Below are positions 8,583 through 16,205 of a stretch of 64,000 nucleotides of DNA, in pieces. Below the pieces are notes generated by a model, which ran no database searches, had not been told where the DNA came from, and saw nothing but the letters and a program-made list of their open reading frames with translations. Positions within the stretch are counted from its first letter, which is position 1; the number at the start of each line of letters is the position of its first letter. The translations under genes and the position numbers were made by a program. This DNA comes from Frateuria edaphi (GTDB lineage: Bacteria; Pseudomonadota; Gammaproteobacteria; Xanthomonadales; Rhodanobacteraceae): positions 2,604,001 to 2,668,000 of the forward strand of contig NZ_CP088251.1 of assembly GCF_021117405.1 (NCBI RefSeq). The letters are read 5' to 3'.

Positions 8583-9947
8583 ATGTTGATGCCAGGGACG
8601 ACCGACACGACGCACCGCCGCCGCTCGCGGCTGCAGCAGCTGCGGCGGCGGGTGGACAATGCGATGTTCACCCGCGCGCGCTACTCGCAGCCGATGATGC
8701 CGGTGATGTGCCTGCTCGGCGGGCTGTTCATGCCGCTGTACTGGTTCCTGTGGACCTATGTGCTGCCGCAGCCCTACAGCAACCTCGGCCTGCACCTCGC
8801 CGGCTGCGCGGCGCTGCTGCCGCTGGCGTGGCAACGCTGGTGGCCGCGCTCGTTCAAGCCGTGGCTGCCGCTGTACTGGTACGCGGTGATCACGTTCGTG
8901 CTGCCGTTCTTCTTCGGCTACCTGTGGCTGCGCAACGGCGGCACGATCGTCTGGATGGGTGCGCACCTGTTCTCCATCTTCATCACCATGATGCTGTTCG
9001 ACCTGGCCAGCTTCGCGCTCATCTGCAGCCTGGGCACGGCGCTGGCCGCGCTGGCGTTCCAGCTCGGGCCGCACGGGGCCTGGCCGTGGCACGCGCTGTT
9101 GCAATACGCACCGCTGCTGGCGCTGACGCTGATCCTTGGGCCGCTGGCCAGCCTCTCGCAGAAGTTCGCCGACGAGGCCAAGGTCAAGGCGCTGATCGGC
9201 GCTTCCAACAACATCGCGCACGAGCTGCGTACGCCGCTGGGCTCGGTGCAGATGGCCGGTCGCGCGATTGGCCGGTACCTGCCCAACCTGCTGGAGAGCC
9301 ACCGCGTGGCCGAGCGCGCCGGACTGCCCGTGGCCGCGCTGCGCAACCCTCACCTGCAGGCCCTGCAGCGCGGCATCTCGGTGATCGAACACGAGGTCAA
9401 CCACGCGCACACCGTGATCGACATGTTGCTGATGGCGGCCAGGCCGATGGGTACGCTGCAGCTCGAGCCGCTGCAGGCGCGCGCCTGCGTGGCGCAGGCG
9501 CTGGCGCGCTACCCGTACGCCTCGCAGGCCGAGCGCGAGCGCGTGCAGCTGTCGGCCGAGCCCACCGACTTCGTGCTGATGGGTTCGGAGACGCTGCTTA
9601 CGCACGTGCTCTTCAACCTGTTGCGCAACGCGCTGTTCCACACCGGCCGGGCCGGCAAGGGCGAGATCCACGTGAGCCTGGACAGCGATGCGGGCGGCCA
9701 CTGCATCCGCGTGCGGGACACCGGGCCCGGCATCCCGCCCGACGTGCTGCCGCGCATCTTCAACCGCTTCTATTCCTACAGCGAAAGCCGCGACGGCACC
9801 GGGCTGGGCATCGGCCTGGCTTTCTCCCAAAGTGCCGTCGAGCGCATGGGCGGTCGAATCAGCTGCCGCTCGCGCTGGGGCGAATACACCGAGTTTTTCG
9901 TGGCGTTCCCGCCATGCGTGCCAACAGGACAGGGACTTCCGGCATGA
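8583..9947 (+). CDS. CqsS/LqsS-like six-helix sensor histidine kinase
   Basis: 454 residues. The N-terminal part has about six membrane helices (about 38-185) and carries segments that I recognise from Vibrio CqsS: LPQPYSNLGL, FVLPFFF and TIVWM. The kinase part has NIAHELRTPLGS (phospho-His213), a preserved N box (SETLLTHVLFNLLRNALFH), RVRDTGPGI and GTGLGIGLAFS, and the family ending WGEYTEFFVAFP. CqsS and LqsS bind alpha-hydroxyketone autoinducers (CAI-1, LAI-1). Unlike CqsS this protein lacks the C-terminal receiver; that role is probably taken by the next gene, whose ATG overlaps the stop by four bases. No CqsA/LqsA synthase gene is visible in the window. Confidence 0.82.
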   Translation: MLMPGTTDTTHRRRSRLQQLRRRVDNAMFTRARYSQPMMPVMCLLGGLFMPLYWFLWTYVLPQPYSNLGLHLAGCAALLPLAWQRWWPRSFKPWLPLYWYAVITFVLPFFFGYLWLRNGGTIVWMGAHLFSIFITMMLFDLASFALICSLGTALAALAFQLGPHGAWPWHALLQYAPLLALTLILGPLASLSQKFADEAKVKALIGASNNIAHELRTPLGSVQMAGRAIGRYLPNLLESHRVAERAGLPVAALRNPHLQALQRGISVIEHEVNHAHTVIDMLLMAARPMGTLQLEPLQARACVAQALARYPYASQAERERVQLSAEPTDFVLMGSETLLTHVLFNLLRNALFHTGRAGKGEIHVSLDSDAGGHCIRVRDTGPGIPPDVLPRIFNRFYSYSESRDGTGLGIGLAFSQSAVERMGGRISCRSRWGEYTEFFVAFPPCVPTGQGLPA

Positions 9948-10960
9948 GCATCGACTTTCACGGCGACATCCTGCCGTTCCACTTCCCCACCACCACGCTG
10001 CTGGTGGACGACCACGAGACATACCTCGACAGCATGCCCCTGCTGCTCGATCCGGCCCTGCGCCTGCGCAGCTACAGCTCGCCGCGCAAGGCGCTGGCCG
10101 AACTGGGCAGCCACGGCATCCGCGCCGTGCCGGGTGGCGGCTGGATGTACCACTGGAAGGACCGCTCCTCGCAGACGCGCGAACTGGTCGCACTGGACAT
10201 CGATTCCATCCACCGCGTGATGTTCGACCCGGAGCGTTTCGCCGAGGTGTCGGTGGTGGTCGTGGACCTGACCATGCCCGAGATGGATGGCATTTCGTTC
10301 TGCCGCGAACTGGCCAATCCCCACATCGGCAAGATCCTGCTGACCGGCACCGCCGACGACTGCACCGCCATCGAAGCCTTCAACGCCGGCGTGATCGACC
10401 GCTTCATCCGCAAGAGCGATCCGCAGGCGATCGACAAGCTGCAACTGGCCATCCGAGCGCTGCAGCGGCGCTACTTCGAGCGCGTGGGCGGGTTCGTGGC
10501 CGAAGCGCTGGCGCTGGGCAACGTGCGATTCCTGCGCGACCGCGCCTTCCAGCAGGCCTTCCGCGGCCTGGTCGGCGACTTCCCTGCGGTGGAGTGCTAC
10601 CTGCACGTCAACCCCACCGGCCTGCTGCTGCTGGACGAGCGCGGCCGCGGCCGCTTCGTGCTGGTGCAGACCGACGAGGACCTGCGGGCGCACTACGAGA
10701 TCGCCAGCGACCTGGGCGCCCCGGAAGTACTGCTGGCCGCGTTGCGCGAAGGCGACCGATTGCCATGGTTCGGCGAGGGCGACGGCTACTTCCACGAAGG
10801 CATCCGCGAAACGGAAGCGCTGCTGCACCCGGCCGTGACCGTGCGCGGCGAGCAGTGGTACCACTTGGCGGTGATCGAGGACGTCTCCCGCTTCCAGCTC
10901 GGCAAACTGCGCAATTACCACGACTGGCTGGGTGAGCAGGACCAGGCCCTGGGGGCCTGA
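9944..10960 (+). CDS. Atypical response regulator, LqsR-like position and layout
   Basis: 338 residues. The receiver has the acidic pair Asp22-Asp23 (LLVDDHE), phospho-acceptor Asp108 in VVVDLTMPEMDG, Thr in LLTGTADD (134/136) and Lys157 in FIRKS. The distance between acidic pair and phospho-Asp is about 86 residues, roughly 40 more than in CheY-type receivers, so there is an insertion at about 50-95. The C-terminal half (about 180-338) has no helix-turn-helix, GGDEF, HD-GYP or EAL motif that I can see; it is of unknown fold. ATGA overlap with the kinase gene indicates translational coupling and partnership. Legionella LqsR also combines a receiver with a non-standard output domain, so it is a plausible relative. 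Confidence 0.8.
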   Translation: MSIDFHGDILPFHFPTTTLLVDDHETYLDSMPLLLDPALRLRSYSSPRKALAELGSHGIRAVPGGGWMYHWKDRSSQTRELVALDIDSIHRVMFDPERFAEVSVVVVDLTMPEMDGISFCRELANPHIGKILLTGTADDCTAIEAFNAGVIDRFIRKSDPQAIDKLQLAIRALQRRYFERVGGFVAEALALGNVRFLRDRAFQQAFRGLVGDFPAVECYLHVNPTGLLLLDERGRGRFVLVQTDEDLRAHYEIASDLGAPEVLLAALREGDRLPWFGEGDGYFHEGIRETEALLHPAVTVRGEQWYHLAVIEDVSRFQLGKLRNYHDWLGEQDQALGA

Positions 10961-10966
10961 TGACCT

Positions 10967-10995
10967 GGCAGGGGCTTCAGCCCGCCATGGCATCG
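10967..10995. repeat. Family-B palindrome (copy 2)
   Basis: GGCAGGGGCTTCAGCCCGCC at 10967 onward carries the GGGCTTCAGCCC core of the family-B element. It follows the response regulator stop codon by a few bases. The remaining stretch to 11099 shows no gene. Confidence 0.5.
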
Positions 10996-11099
10996 AAGCG
11001 CCGGGTCGAGGCCCATCCTAGCCTGCAGTAACTCTCTTGGCCGGGCCCGAGAGTCGGCAGTCGCGCCCAAGGGTCCACAACGGTTTCGCAGGCGGTTCG

Positions 11100-11429
11100 C
11101 TACATCCGCTGGCGGCCGCGCAGGATCTGCCAGTACATCACCCAGTCGCCGGCCAGGCTGTAGAGCGGATGGCGGAAAGTCGCCGGGCGGTTCTTCTCGA
11201 ACACGAAATGCCCGACCCAGGCGAAGCCATAACCGGCCAGCGGGGCCAACCAAAGCCAGCGTGCGTCGCGGGTCACGAGCGCCACGGCGATCACCAGCAA
11301 CACCAACGTACTGCCGGCGAAATGCAGCCGGCGGCAGGCGGGATTGCGGTGTTCGCCCAGGTAGTAAGGGTAGAAATCGCGGAAACGGGTCGGACATGGC
11401 GCAGAACGGTATCCGGCGAGCGATGCCAC
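11100..11429 (-). CDS. Mpo1-like (DUF962) membrane protein, start disturbed by apparent frameshift
   Basis: The family core RFRDFYPYYLGEHRNPACRR, two hydrophobic segments, HFVFEKNRPATF and the ending LRGDWVMYW-like SLAGDWVMYWQIL identify an Mpo1/DUF962 protein. Family members usually begin a few residues before the FYPYYL block. An ATG at 11397 would give M-S-D, but it is out of frame; removing one C of the CCC at 11385-11387 region would join it to RFRDFYPYYL. As the sequence stands the only in-frame initiator is a GTG at 11429 (109 residues). Either that start is used, or there is a 1-base insertion (mutation or sequencing error). The gene is the last of a minus-strand series with pirin and OYE. 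Confidence 0.65.
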   Translation of the reverse strand: MASLAGYRSAPCPTRFRDFYPYYLGEHRNPACRRLHFAGSTLVLLVIAVALVTRDARWLWLAPLAGYGFAWVGHFVFEKNRPATFRHPLYSLAGDWVMYWQILRGRQRM

Positions 11430-11634
11430 GAGCGTGCGCCTACCCGGCACCGGGTACAAGCCAACCCGCGTTCCGAAATTTCCGATCGCCAGGAGCGCAA
11501 ACGCGCGGCGCAGGGGTTGAGGGGCAAGCCAGGCCCTGGAACCGCTCGCACAGGTGCGCTTCGACTTCGCTCGCTGGCGAGCTCCGCACGGCGCGAGCGG
11601 TCGTTCAGGTAGCGCAAACCAGTGCTCGGTCTCC

Positions 11635-12510
11635 TCAGTGCTCCGGGAGCGGGATGAATTCCTTGTCGTCGCCCGGCACCACGCCGAAGTGCCCGGCCGC
11701 CCAGTCGGCCTTTGCACGCTCGATGCGCTCGCGCGAGCTGGCCACGAAGTTCCACCACAGATGCCGCTCGCCATCCAGCGGCGCTCCGCCGAACAGCATC
11801 AGCCGGCTTGGCGCGCGCGCGCGCAACGGCACCGCGGCGTTTCCGCCCTGCACCGCCATGCGGTCGGCGCCGACCACGACGTCGCCCATTTCCACTTCAC
11901 CTTCGACCACGTACACGCCCCGCTCGGCGTGCTCGCGCGGCCATTCCAGCGTGGCGCCTTCGGCCAGGTTGGCCTCGATCAGGAACATCGGTGCGAACAC
12001 CTTCACCGGTGAGCGCTCGCCGTAAGCGGTGCCCGCGATCAACAGCAGTTCGGCGCCATCCCGGCCGATGCGCGGCAGCTCCCCCGCGCCGTGGTGGTGG
12101 AACTCCGGTGGGACTTCCGCATCCTCGCGCGGCAGCGCCACCCACAGCTGGATGCCGTGCAGTCGCTGGCCGTCGCGGCGCTCGTCCGGCGGCGTGCGTT
12201 CGGAATGCACGATGCCGCGGCCGGCGGTCATCCAGTTGACCTCGCCCGGGCGGATGTCGGCCAGGCTGCCCAGGCTGTCGCGGTGGCGGATCGCCCCCTC
12301 GAACAACCACGTGATGGTGGCCAGGCCGATGTGCGGATGCGGTCGCACGTCCATGCCCTTGCCCGGCGCGAAGTCGGCCGGTCCCATGTGATCGAAGAAC
12401 ACGAACGGGCCGACGTGCCGCGCCAGCAGCGCGGGCAGCAGGCGTCGCACCGTGAACCCGTCGCCCAGGTCGTGTTTGCGTCCTTCGATCAATCGTGGCG
12501 TGTGGTCCAT
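11635..12510 (-). CDS. Pirin family protein
   Basis: 291-residue bicupin protein. The N-terminal cupin has the metal ligands His58, His60, His102 and Glu104 (RPHPHIG and GIVHSE), as in human pirin and the quercetinase-active bacterial YhhW. The C-terminal cupin ends in LMLFGGAPL and HLWWNFVASS. The natural substrate is unknown for most bacterial pirins. The gene starts 18 bp after the OYE-family gene on the same strand, so the two are likely one operon, as is common for these redox or xenobiotic stress proteins. Confidence 0.9.
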   Translation of the reverse strand: MDHTPRLIEGRKHDLGDGFTVRRLLPALLARHVGPFVFFDHMGPADFAPGKGMDVRPHPHIGLATITWLFEGAIRHRDSLGSLADIRPGEVNWMTAGRGIVHSERTPPDERRDGQRLHGIQLWVALPREDAEVPPEFHHHGAGELPRIGRDGAELLLIAGTAYGERSPVKVFAPMFLIEANLAEGATLEWPREHAERGVYVVEGEVEMGDVVVGADRMAVQGGNAAVPLRARAPSRLMLFGGAPLDGERHLWWNFVASSRERIERAKADWAAGHFGVVPGDDKEFIPLPEH

Positions 12511-12528
12511 GTGTCGGTCCTCCGGGCG

Positions 12529-13602
12529 CTACCAGGCGCGCTGATACTGTACCGGCGCGACCAGCGACACGCCCAACTCCTGTGCGGCGCGGCGGGGGAA
12601 GTACGGATCGCGCAGGCTCTCGCGGGCGATCAGCACCAGATCCGCCTCGCCCTTCTCGATGATGCCTGCCGCCTGGGCGGATTCGGTGATCAGGCCCACC
12701 GCGCCCGTGGCGATCTCCGCCTCGCGCCGGATCCGCGCGGCGAACGGCACCTGGTATCCGGGGCCGACCGGAATCTTCACGTGCGGCACCACGCCGCCGC
12801 TGGACACGTCGATCAGATCCACGCCCAGCGACTTGACCTCGCGCGCCAGCCGCACGCTTTCCTCCACGCTCCAGCCGTGTACGCCCTCGCTCTCCGGTGC
12901 CCAATCCGTCGCGGAGACGCGCAGCCATAGCGGTAGCGTGTCCGGCCAAACCTCGCGTACGGCCGCCAGCACCTCGCGCACCAGCCGCGTGCGGTTTTCG
13001 AAGCTGCCGCCATAGGCGTCGGTGCGATGGTTGCTGAGCGGCGAGAGGAACTGGTGCAACAGGTAACCGTGCGCCGCATGCACCTCGACCAGCTGGAAGC
13101 CCGCGGCGAGCGCGCGCCTGGCGGCCGCACGAAAGTCGTCCACCACCTTGCGCAGTCCTGCGTCGTCCAGCGCCTGCGGCGTATGCCAGCCCTGATCGAA
13201 CGGGATCGCCGAAGGCGCCACCGTTGGCCAGTCGCCCTGCCCCGCCGCCAGCGGACCGCCGCCCTCCCACGGACGCTGCGCGCTGGCCTTGCGCCCCGCG
13301 TGCGCCAGCTGCACGCCCGCGACGGCGTGCTGGCCGCGGATGAAGGCGGTGATCGGCTTCCAGGCGGCCACCTGTGCGTCATTCCAGATACCGGTGTCGC
13401 CGGGCGAGATGCGCCCCTCCGGCGAGACCGCGGTGGCTTCGGCGACCACCGCCGCCGCACCGCCCACCGCACGGCTGCCCAGGTGCACCAGGTGCCAGTC
13501 ATGCGGCACGCCGTCGGTCGCCGAGTACTGGCACATCGGCGCGACGACGATGCGGTTGCGCAGCGTCAGGCTGCGTTGCTCAAAGGAAGTGAACAGGTTC
13601 AT
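12529..13602 (-). CDS. NADH:flavin oxidoreductase, old yellow enzyme family (YqjM/NamA-like)
   Basis: 357-residue FMN-dependent TIM-barrel ene-reductase. Cys24 in APMCQYS is the redox-tuning cysteine of the YqjM/XenA class; the substrate-binding pair His175/His178 sits in EVHAAHGYL, followed by the class signature QFLSPLSNHRTDAYGGS. C-terminal AIARESLRDPYF-type motif (LIARESLRDPYFPRRAA) binds the FMN phosphate. Such enzymes reduce activated alkenes, nitroaromatics and nitrate esters with NAD(P)H. First gene of the OYE-pirin pair. Confidence 0.93.
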   Translation of the reverse strand: MNLFTSFEQRSLTLRNRIVVAPMCQYSATDGVPHDWHLVHLGSRAVGGAAAVVAEATAVSPEGRISPGDTGIWNDAQVAAWKPITAFIRGQHAVAGVQLAHAGRKASAQRPWEGGGPLAAGQGDWPTVAPSAIPFDQGWHTPQALDDAGLRKVVDDFRAAARRALAAGFQLVEVHAAHGYLLHQFLSPLSNHRTDAYGGSFENRTRLVREVLAAVREVWPDTLPLWLRVSATDWAPESEGVHGWSVEESVRLAREVKSLGVDLIDVSSGGVVPHVKIPVGPGYQVPFAARIRREAEIATGAVGLITESAQAAGIIEKGEADLVLIARESLRDPYFPRRAAQELGVSLVAPVQYQRAW

Positions 13603-13704
13603 GCGGTGGCCTTGTCGAAAGACAATGCCATCAGATGACGCCGTGTGGGCTGGGCTTCAAGAGGCAGGGCCGTGCGCGCTCTTCGTGCGGGCCCATCGTG
13701 ACTC

Positions 13705-14562
13705 CTAGGCTTGCGATTCCAGCCAGCCCGTGATGCGCGCGGCGACCGGCTCGGGCGTCTTCATCCAACCGAAATGGTCGGCCGTCCCATGCAGGTCATC
13801 CGGTGTGAGCACCGCGCGCGTGATGCGCGCGCGGGACAGCTTGCCGAGCAGCCATTCCAACGAGGCTGCCGGACCCAGCCAGTCGTCGCACGGACGCAGC
13901 GCAAGGAGCGGGCCGGCAAACGTTGCCATGCCCGGCTCCAGGTCGCCCACGCCTGCGGCGGCGTAACGGCCGGTGCGTCCGCTGCGCGCCCAATCGACGA
14001 TCACCCCGCGCGCCTCGTTGCCGCCGAAGCCGATCCGACGCCCGGGAAAATGCCCGAACAGTCGGGCCAGCACCGGCGCCGCCACGTATGCCGTGGCGAT
14101 CAGCCAGGCGCGGCGGAAGTTCTTCCAGTAGGGCGAGCCACTGGCCACCAGCACCAGTCCCGCGATCTGCGCGGAATGCCTTCCGGCGAACATCGTCGCC
14201 AGTTGCCCGCCGAGGCTGTGGCCACCCAGGTAGCCGGTGGTTCCTGGCCAGGCGGCGCCCACGGCGGCGAATCCTTGCGGCAGGTCGTCCTGAAGCAAGG
14301 TGCGGTAGCCCCAGTCCTGGCGCCTGGACGCGCGCCGGTCACTGGAACCGATGCCGCGCCACTCGTGAAGCGCCACGCCGAGGCCGCGCGCCGCCAGCGC
14401 CTGGGCCAGCGGTAGGTAATGCTTCGCCGGCACACCCATCGCGGGCAACCAGTAAAGCCAGCGCCCGCCCATCGGCTCCCCGACCAGCAACAACTGGCTG
14501 GCCGCGCCGTCGGAGGCAGTCACGCGGATGACCCGCACAGCAGCGGTCGGATTGGCGTCCAT
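13705..14562 (-). CDS. Alpha/beta hydrolase of unknown substrate
   Basis: 285 residues. Nucleophile elbow GGHSLGGQ puts the catalytic serine at 116; the oxyanion segment is LPAMGVPAKHY and the likely catalytic histidine is in TADHFGWMK near the C-terminus. No signal peptide. It resembles the COG4757-type predicted hydrolases. The gene has its own upstream gap of about 95 bp containing the terminator of csp, so it is probably transcribed alone. Confidence 0.82.
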   Translation of the reverse strand: MDANPTAAVRVIRVTASDGAASQLLLVGEPMGGRWLYWLPAMGVPAKHYLPLAQALAARGLGVALHEWRGIGSSDRRASRRQDWGYRTLLQDDLPQGFAAVGAAWPGTTGYLGGHSLGGQLATMFAGRHSAQIAGLVLVASGSPYWKNFRRAWLIATAYVAAPVLARLFGHFPGRRIGFGGNEARGVIVDWARSGRTGRYAAAGVGDLEPGMATFAGPLLALRPCDDWLGPAASLEWLLGKLSRARITRAVLTPDDLHGTADHFGWMKTPEPVAARITGWLESQA

Positions 14563-14610
14563 GAAAACCTGCCGAAAAGTCCAAGGCTAGCGAGGCCGCG
14601 GCGCACGCAC

Positions 14611-14640
14611 AAAAAAAGGCCGGCTTGCGCCGGCCCTTTT
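14611..14640 (-). terminator. Rho-independent terminator of the first csp gene
   Basis: GGCCGGC (14618-14624), loop TTGC, GCCGGCC (14629-14635). On the minus strand the stem is followed by seven T, just after the stop of the cold-shock gene at 14659. Confidence 0.9.
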
Positions 14641-14658
14641 GAAAAGACTCCGCCTGTC

Positions 14659-14868
14659 TCAGGCTGGTGCGACCTCGTCGGCCTGCAGGCCCTTCTGGCC
14701 CTGCACGACCTTGAAGCTGACCTTCTGCCCTTCTTTCAGGCTTTTGAAGCCCGTGCCGCTGATGGCACGGAAATGCACGAAGACGTCGGGGCCACTCTCC
14801 CGGCTGATGAAGCCAAAGCCCTTGGCGTCGTTGAACCACTTGACGGTGCCAATCTCACGATCCGACAT
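14659..14868 (-). CDS. Cold-shock domain protein (CspA family), copy 1
   Basis: 69-residue single OB-fold protein that binds single-stranded nucleic acid. RNP1 is KGFGFI at 16-21 and RNP2 is VFVHF at 29-33. It differs from the second copy downstream at 15128 only at a few positions (for example ESG for DNG and KEG for QEG). The leader, about 150 nt, shares three elements with that of the second copy at the same spacing. The chaperone role in RNA unfolding follows from the family; whether expression responds to cold is inferred from the leader. Confidence 0.95.
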   Translation of the reverse strand: MSDREIGTVKWFNDAKGFGFISRESGPDVFVHFRAISGTGFKSLKEGQKVSFKVVQGQKGLQADEVAPA

Positions 14869-14921
14869 GACTCACTCCGTTCTGCACGATGCTGAGACAA
14901 GTCGACCTCCCCTTTGGCCGA

Positions 14922-14932
14922 CGACTTACTGG
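14922..14932 (-). promoter_or_regulatory. Leader element shared by both csp genes (copy 1)
   Basis: Minus-strand CCAGTAAGTCG lies 54 nt before the csp start codon; the same 11 bases lie 55 nt before the start of the other csp gene (15392-15402). The neighbouring bases TGCA on the 5' side and GAGAC/TCGACC on the 3' side are also shared. Confidence 0.6.
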
Positions 14933-15002
14933 GCATGCAGGGAGCGGGTGGAGCGAGGCGCGATTCGGACGAATCCCGCTTCGGGGCACGCACGTGGACC
15001 GA

Positions 15003-15025
15003 GCAGACACAGTGCCCCAAGCATA
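15003..15025 (-). promoter_or_regulatory. Predicted csp copy-1 promoter -10 and cold-box-like 5' element
   Basis: Minus-strand TATGCT at 15025-15020 is followed after five bases by CACTGTGTCTGC (15014-15003). The second csp gene has TATGAT, five bases, then CACTGCGTTTGC. The distance to the start codon is about 150 nt in both. This is the layout of a cspA-type long leader with a conserved element at the mRNA 5' end. A -35 is weak (TTGCCT-like, 15 bp away). Confidence 0.55.
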
Positions 15026-15074
15026 ACGGAAATTTCGCCAAGGCAAGCGGGCCGCGAAACCGACCTTTCGGACA

Positions 15075-15101
15075 CAAAAAAGCCGGGCATCGCTGCCCGG
15101 C
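15075..15101 (-). terminator. Rho-independent terminator of the second csp gene
   Basis: GCCGGGCA (15082-15089), loop TCGC, TGCCCGGC (15094-15101), followed on the minus strand by six T. It separates the two csp transcripts, so each has its own promoter and terminator. Confidence 0.9.
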
Positions 15102-15127
15102 TTTCGTAGCTTTCGCGGAGGAACCGC

Positions 15128-15337
15128 TTAGGCCGGCATGACCTCGTCGGCCTGCAGGCCCTTCTGGCCCTGCACGACCTTGAAGCTGACCTTCTGGCCT
15201 TCCTGCAGGCTCTTGAAGCCGGTGCCGCTGATGGCACGGAAATGCACGAACACGTCCGGACCGTTGTCGCGGCTGATGAAGCCGAAGCCCTTGGCGTCGT
15301 TGAACCACTTGACGGTACCGATCTGACGATCAGACAT
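15128..15337 (-). CDS. Cold-shock domain protein (CspA family), copy 2
   Basis: 69 residues, nearly identical to the copy at 14659, with RNP1 KGFGFI and RNP2 VFVHF. The start is the ATG at 15337, with GGAG about eight bases upstream; an in-frame ATG four codons earlier (15349) would place the ribosome-binding site inside the gene and is rejected. Tandem arrangement with its own leader, promoter and terminator points to a recent local duplication of the whole transcription unit. Confidence 0.95.
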   Translation of the reverse strand: MSDRQIGTVKWFNDAKGFGFISRDNGPDVFVHFRAISGTGFKSLQEGQKVSFKVVQGQKGLQADEVMPA

Positions 15338-15391
15338 GAAACACTCCACTAGGTTTAATCAAAGAGACTCGACCGCCGCAACGTGCGGGGC

Positions 15392-15402
15392 CGACTTACT
15401 GG
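15392..15402 (-). promoter_or_regulatory. Leader element shared by both csp genes (copy 2)
   Basis: Minus-strand CCAGTAAGTCG, 55 nt before the start codon at 15337, identical to 14922-14932. Likely part of an RNA structure or a translational control site in the 5' untranslated region. Confidence 0.6.
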
Positions 15403-15479
15403 TGTGCAAGGAAAACCCTAGGGGTGATTCGATGAAGCGCCGGTCGGCGGCATCGGGCCACGTGACTCTGGTGACCCCG

Positions 15480-15502
15480 GCAAACGCAGTGGGCGCATCA
15501 TA
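15480..15502 (-). promoter_or_regulatory. Predicted csp copy-2 promoter -10 and cold-box-like 5' element
   Basis: TATGAT at 15502-15497 followed after five bases by CACTGCGTTTGC (15491-15480), matching the copy-1 arrangement. Predicted leader length about 150 nt. The rest of the gap up to the lipoprotein gene at 15656 has no recognisable gene. Confidence 0.55.
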
Positions 15503-15655
15503 GCCGGTACCGATCCCCTGTGCGACCGACATGGCTGAACGGCGGAAGGCCCGCCAGCACGGGAAATTTCAGATTTTCTTCACAGTGCCGTTTGTCTAGT
15601 GTAGAGGTCGCCAGCCTCGTTGCCGGCCTTGCCTGTCGCCAGAGGAACGCCCGCC

Positions 15656-16150
15656 ATGAAGCTCGCCCTTCCACGCCTGACCATTACCCTGCTCGGCGTC
15701 GGCCTGATGCTGACCGGTTGCGCAAACCATCCGGCCCGTTCCGGCTCGACCGGGACCAGTGGGTCGCAGTCGGCATCGGAAACCCCGGCGACACCCCGGG
15801 CCCAGCCGAGCGAAAGCCGCGGTGCGGGCCACGCCAGCCATGGCAACCACGCCGCCGCGGCCGGCACACCGGAACAGGCGAGCAAACTGCCCGACAGTAC
15901 CGGGATTCCGGCGTGCGACGACTATCTCGCCAGCTACGTGGCCTGCCATCGCGCCGCGCAGGTCTACAAGCCCAACGAGATCCAGGGCCGCTACGAAGCC
16001 ATGCGCACCAGCCTGCTGCGCGACTCGCAGGATCCGGCCATCCGCCCGAATCTGGCCACGCGCTGCAACTCGCTGGCGAGCCAGTTGCGCCAGGCGTTGC
16101 ACGGCAAGTCCTGCGAAGGCGCGCCGGCCGCGTCACGCAGCAGCGACTGA
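15656..16150 (+). CDS. Hypothetical lipoprotein with four-cysteine C-terminal domain
   Basis: 164 residues. Signal peptide with lipobox LTGC (Cys22), then a low-complexity Ser/Thr/Gly/His-rich linker (about 25-85), then a compact domain with cysteines at IPACDDY, YVACHRA, ATRCNSL and GKSCEG that could form two disulfides in the periplasm. I do not know the family. The start is the ATG at 15656, which directly opens the signal peptide; AGAGGAA lies 10-14 bases upstream. Single gene between csp and the convergent YcaQ-like gene. Confidence 0.75.
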   Translation: MKLALPRLTITLLGVGLMLTGCANHPARSGSTGTSGSQSASETPATPRAQPSESRGAGHASHGNHAAAAGTPEQASKLPDSTGIPACDDYLASYVACHRAAQVYKPNEIQGRYEAMRTSLLRDSQDPAIRPNLATRCNSLASQLRQALHGKSCEGAPAASRSSD

Positions 16151-16205
16151 TCTGTCCTGATCGCTCGCCCGCCCGTCCTCCGGCGGGTGAGGTTTCGCCG
16201 GTCGC

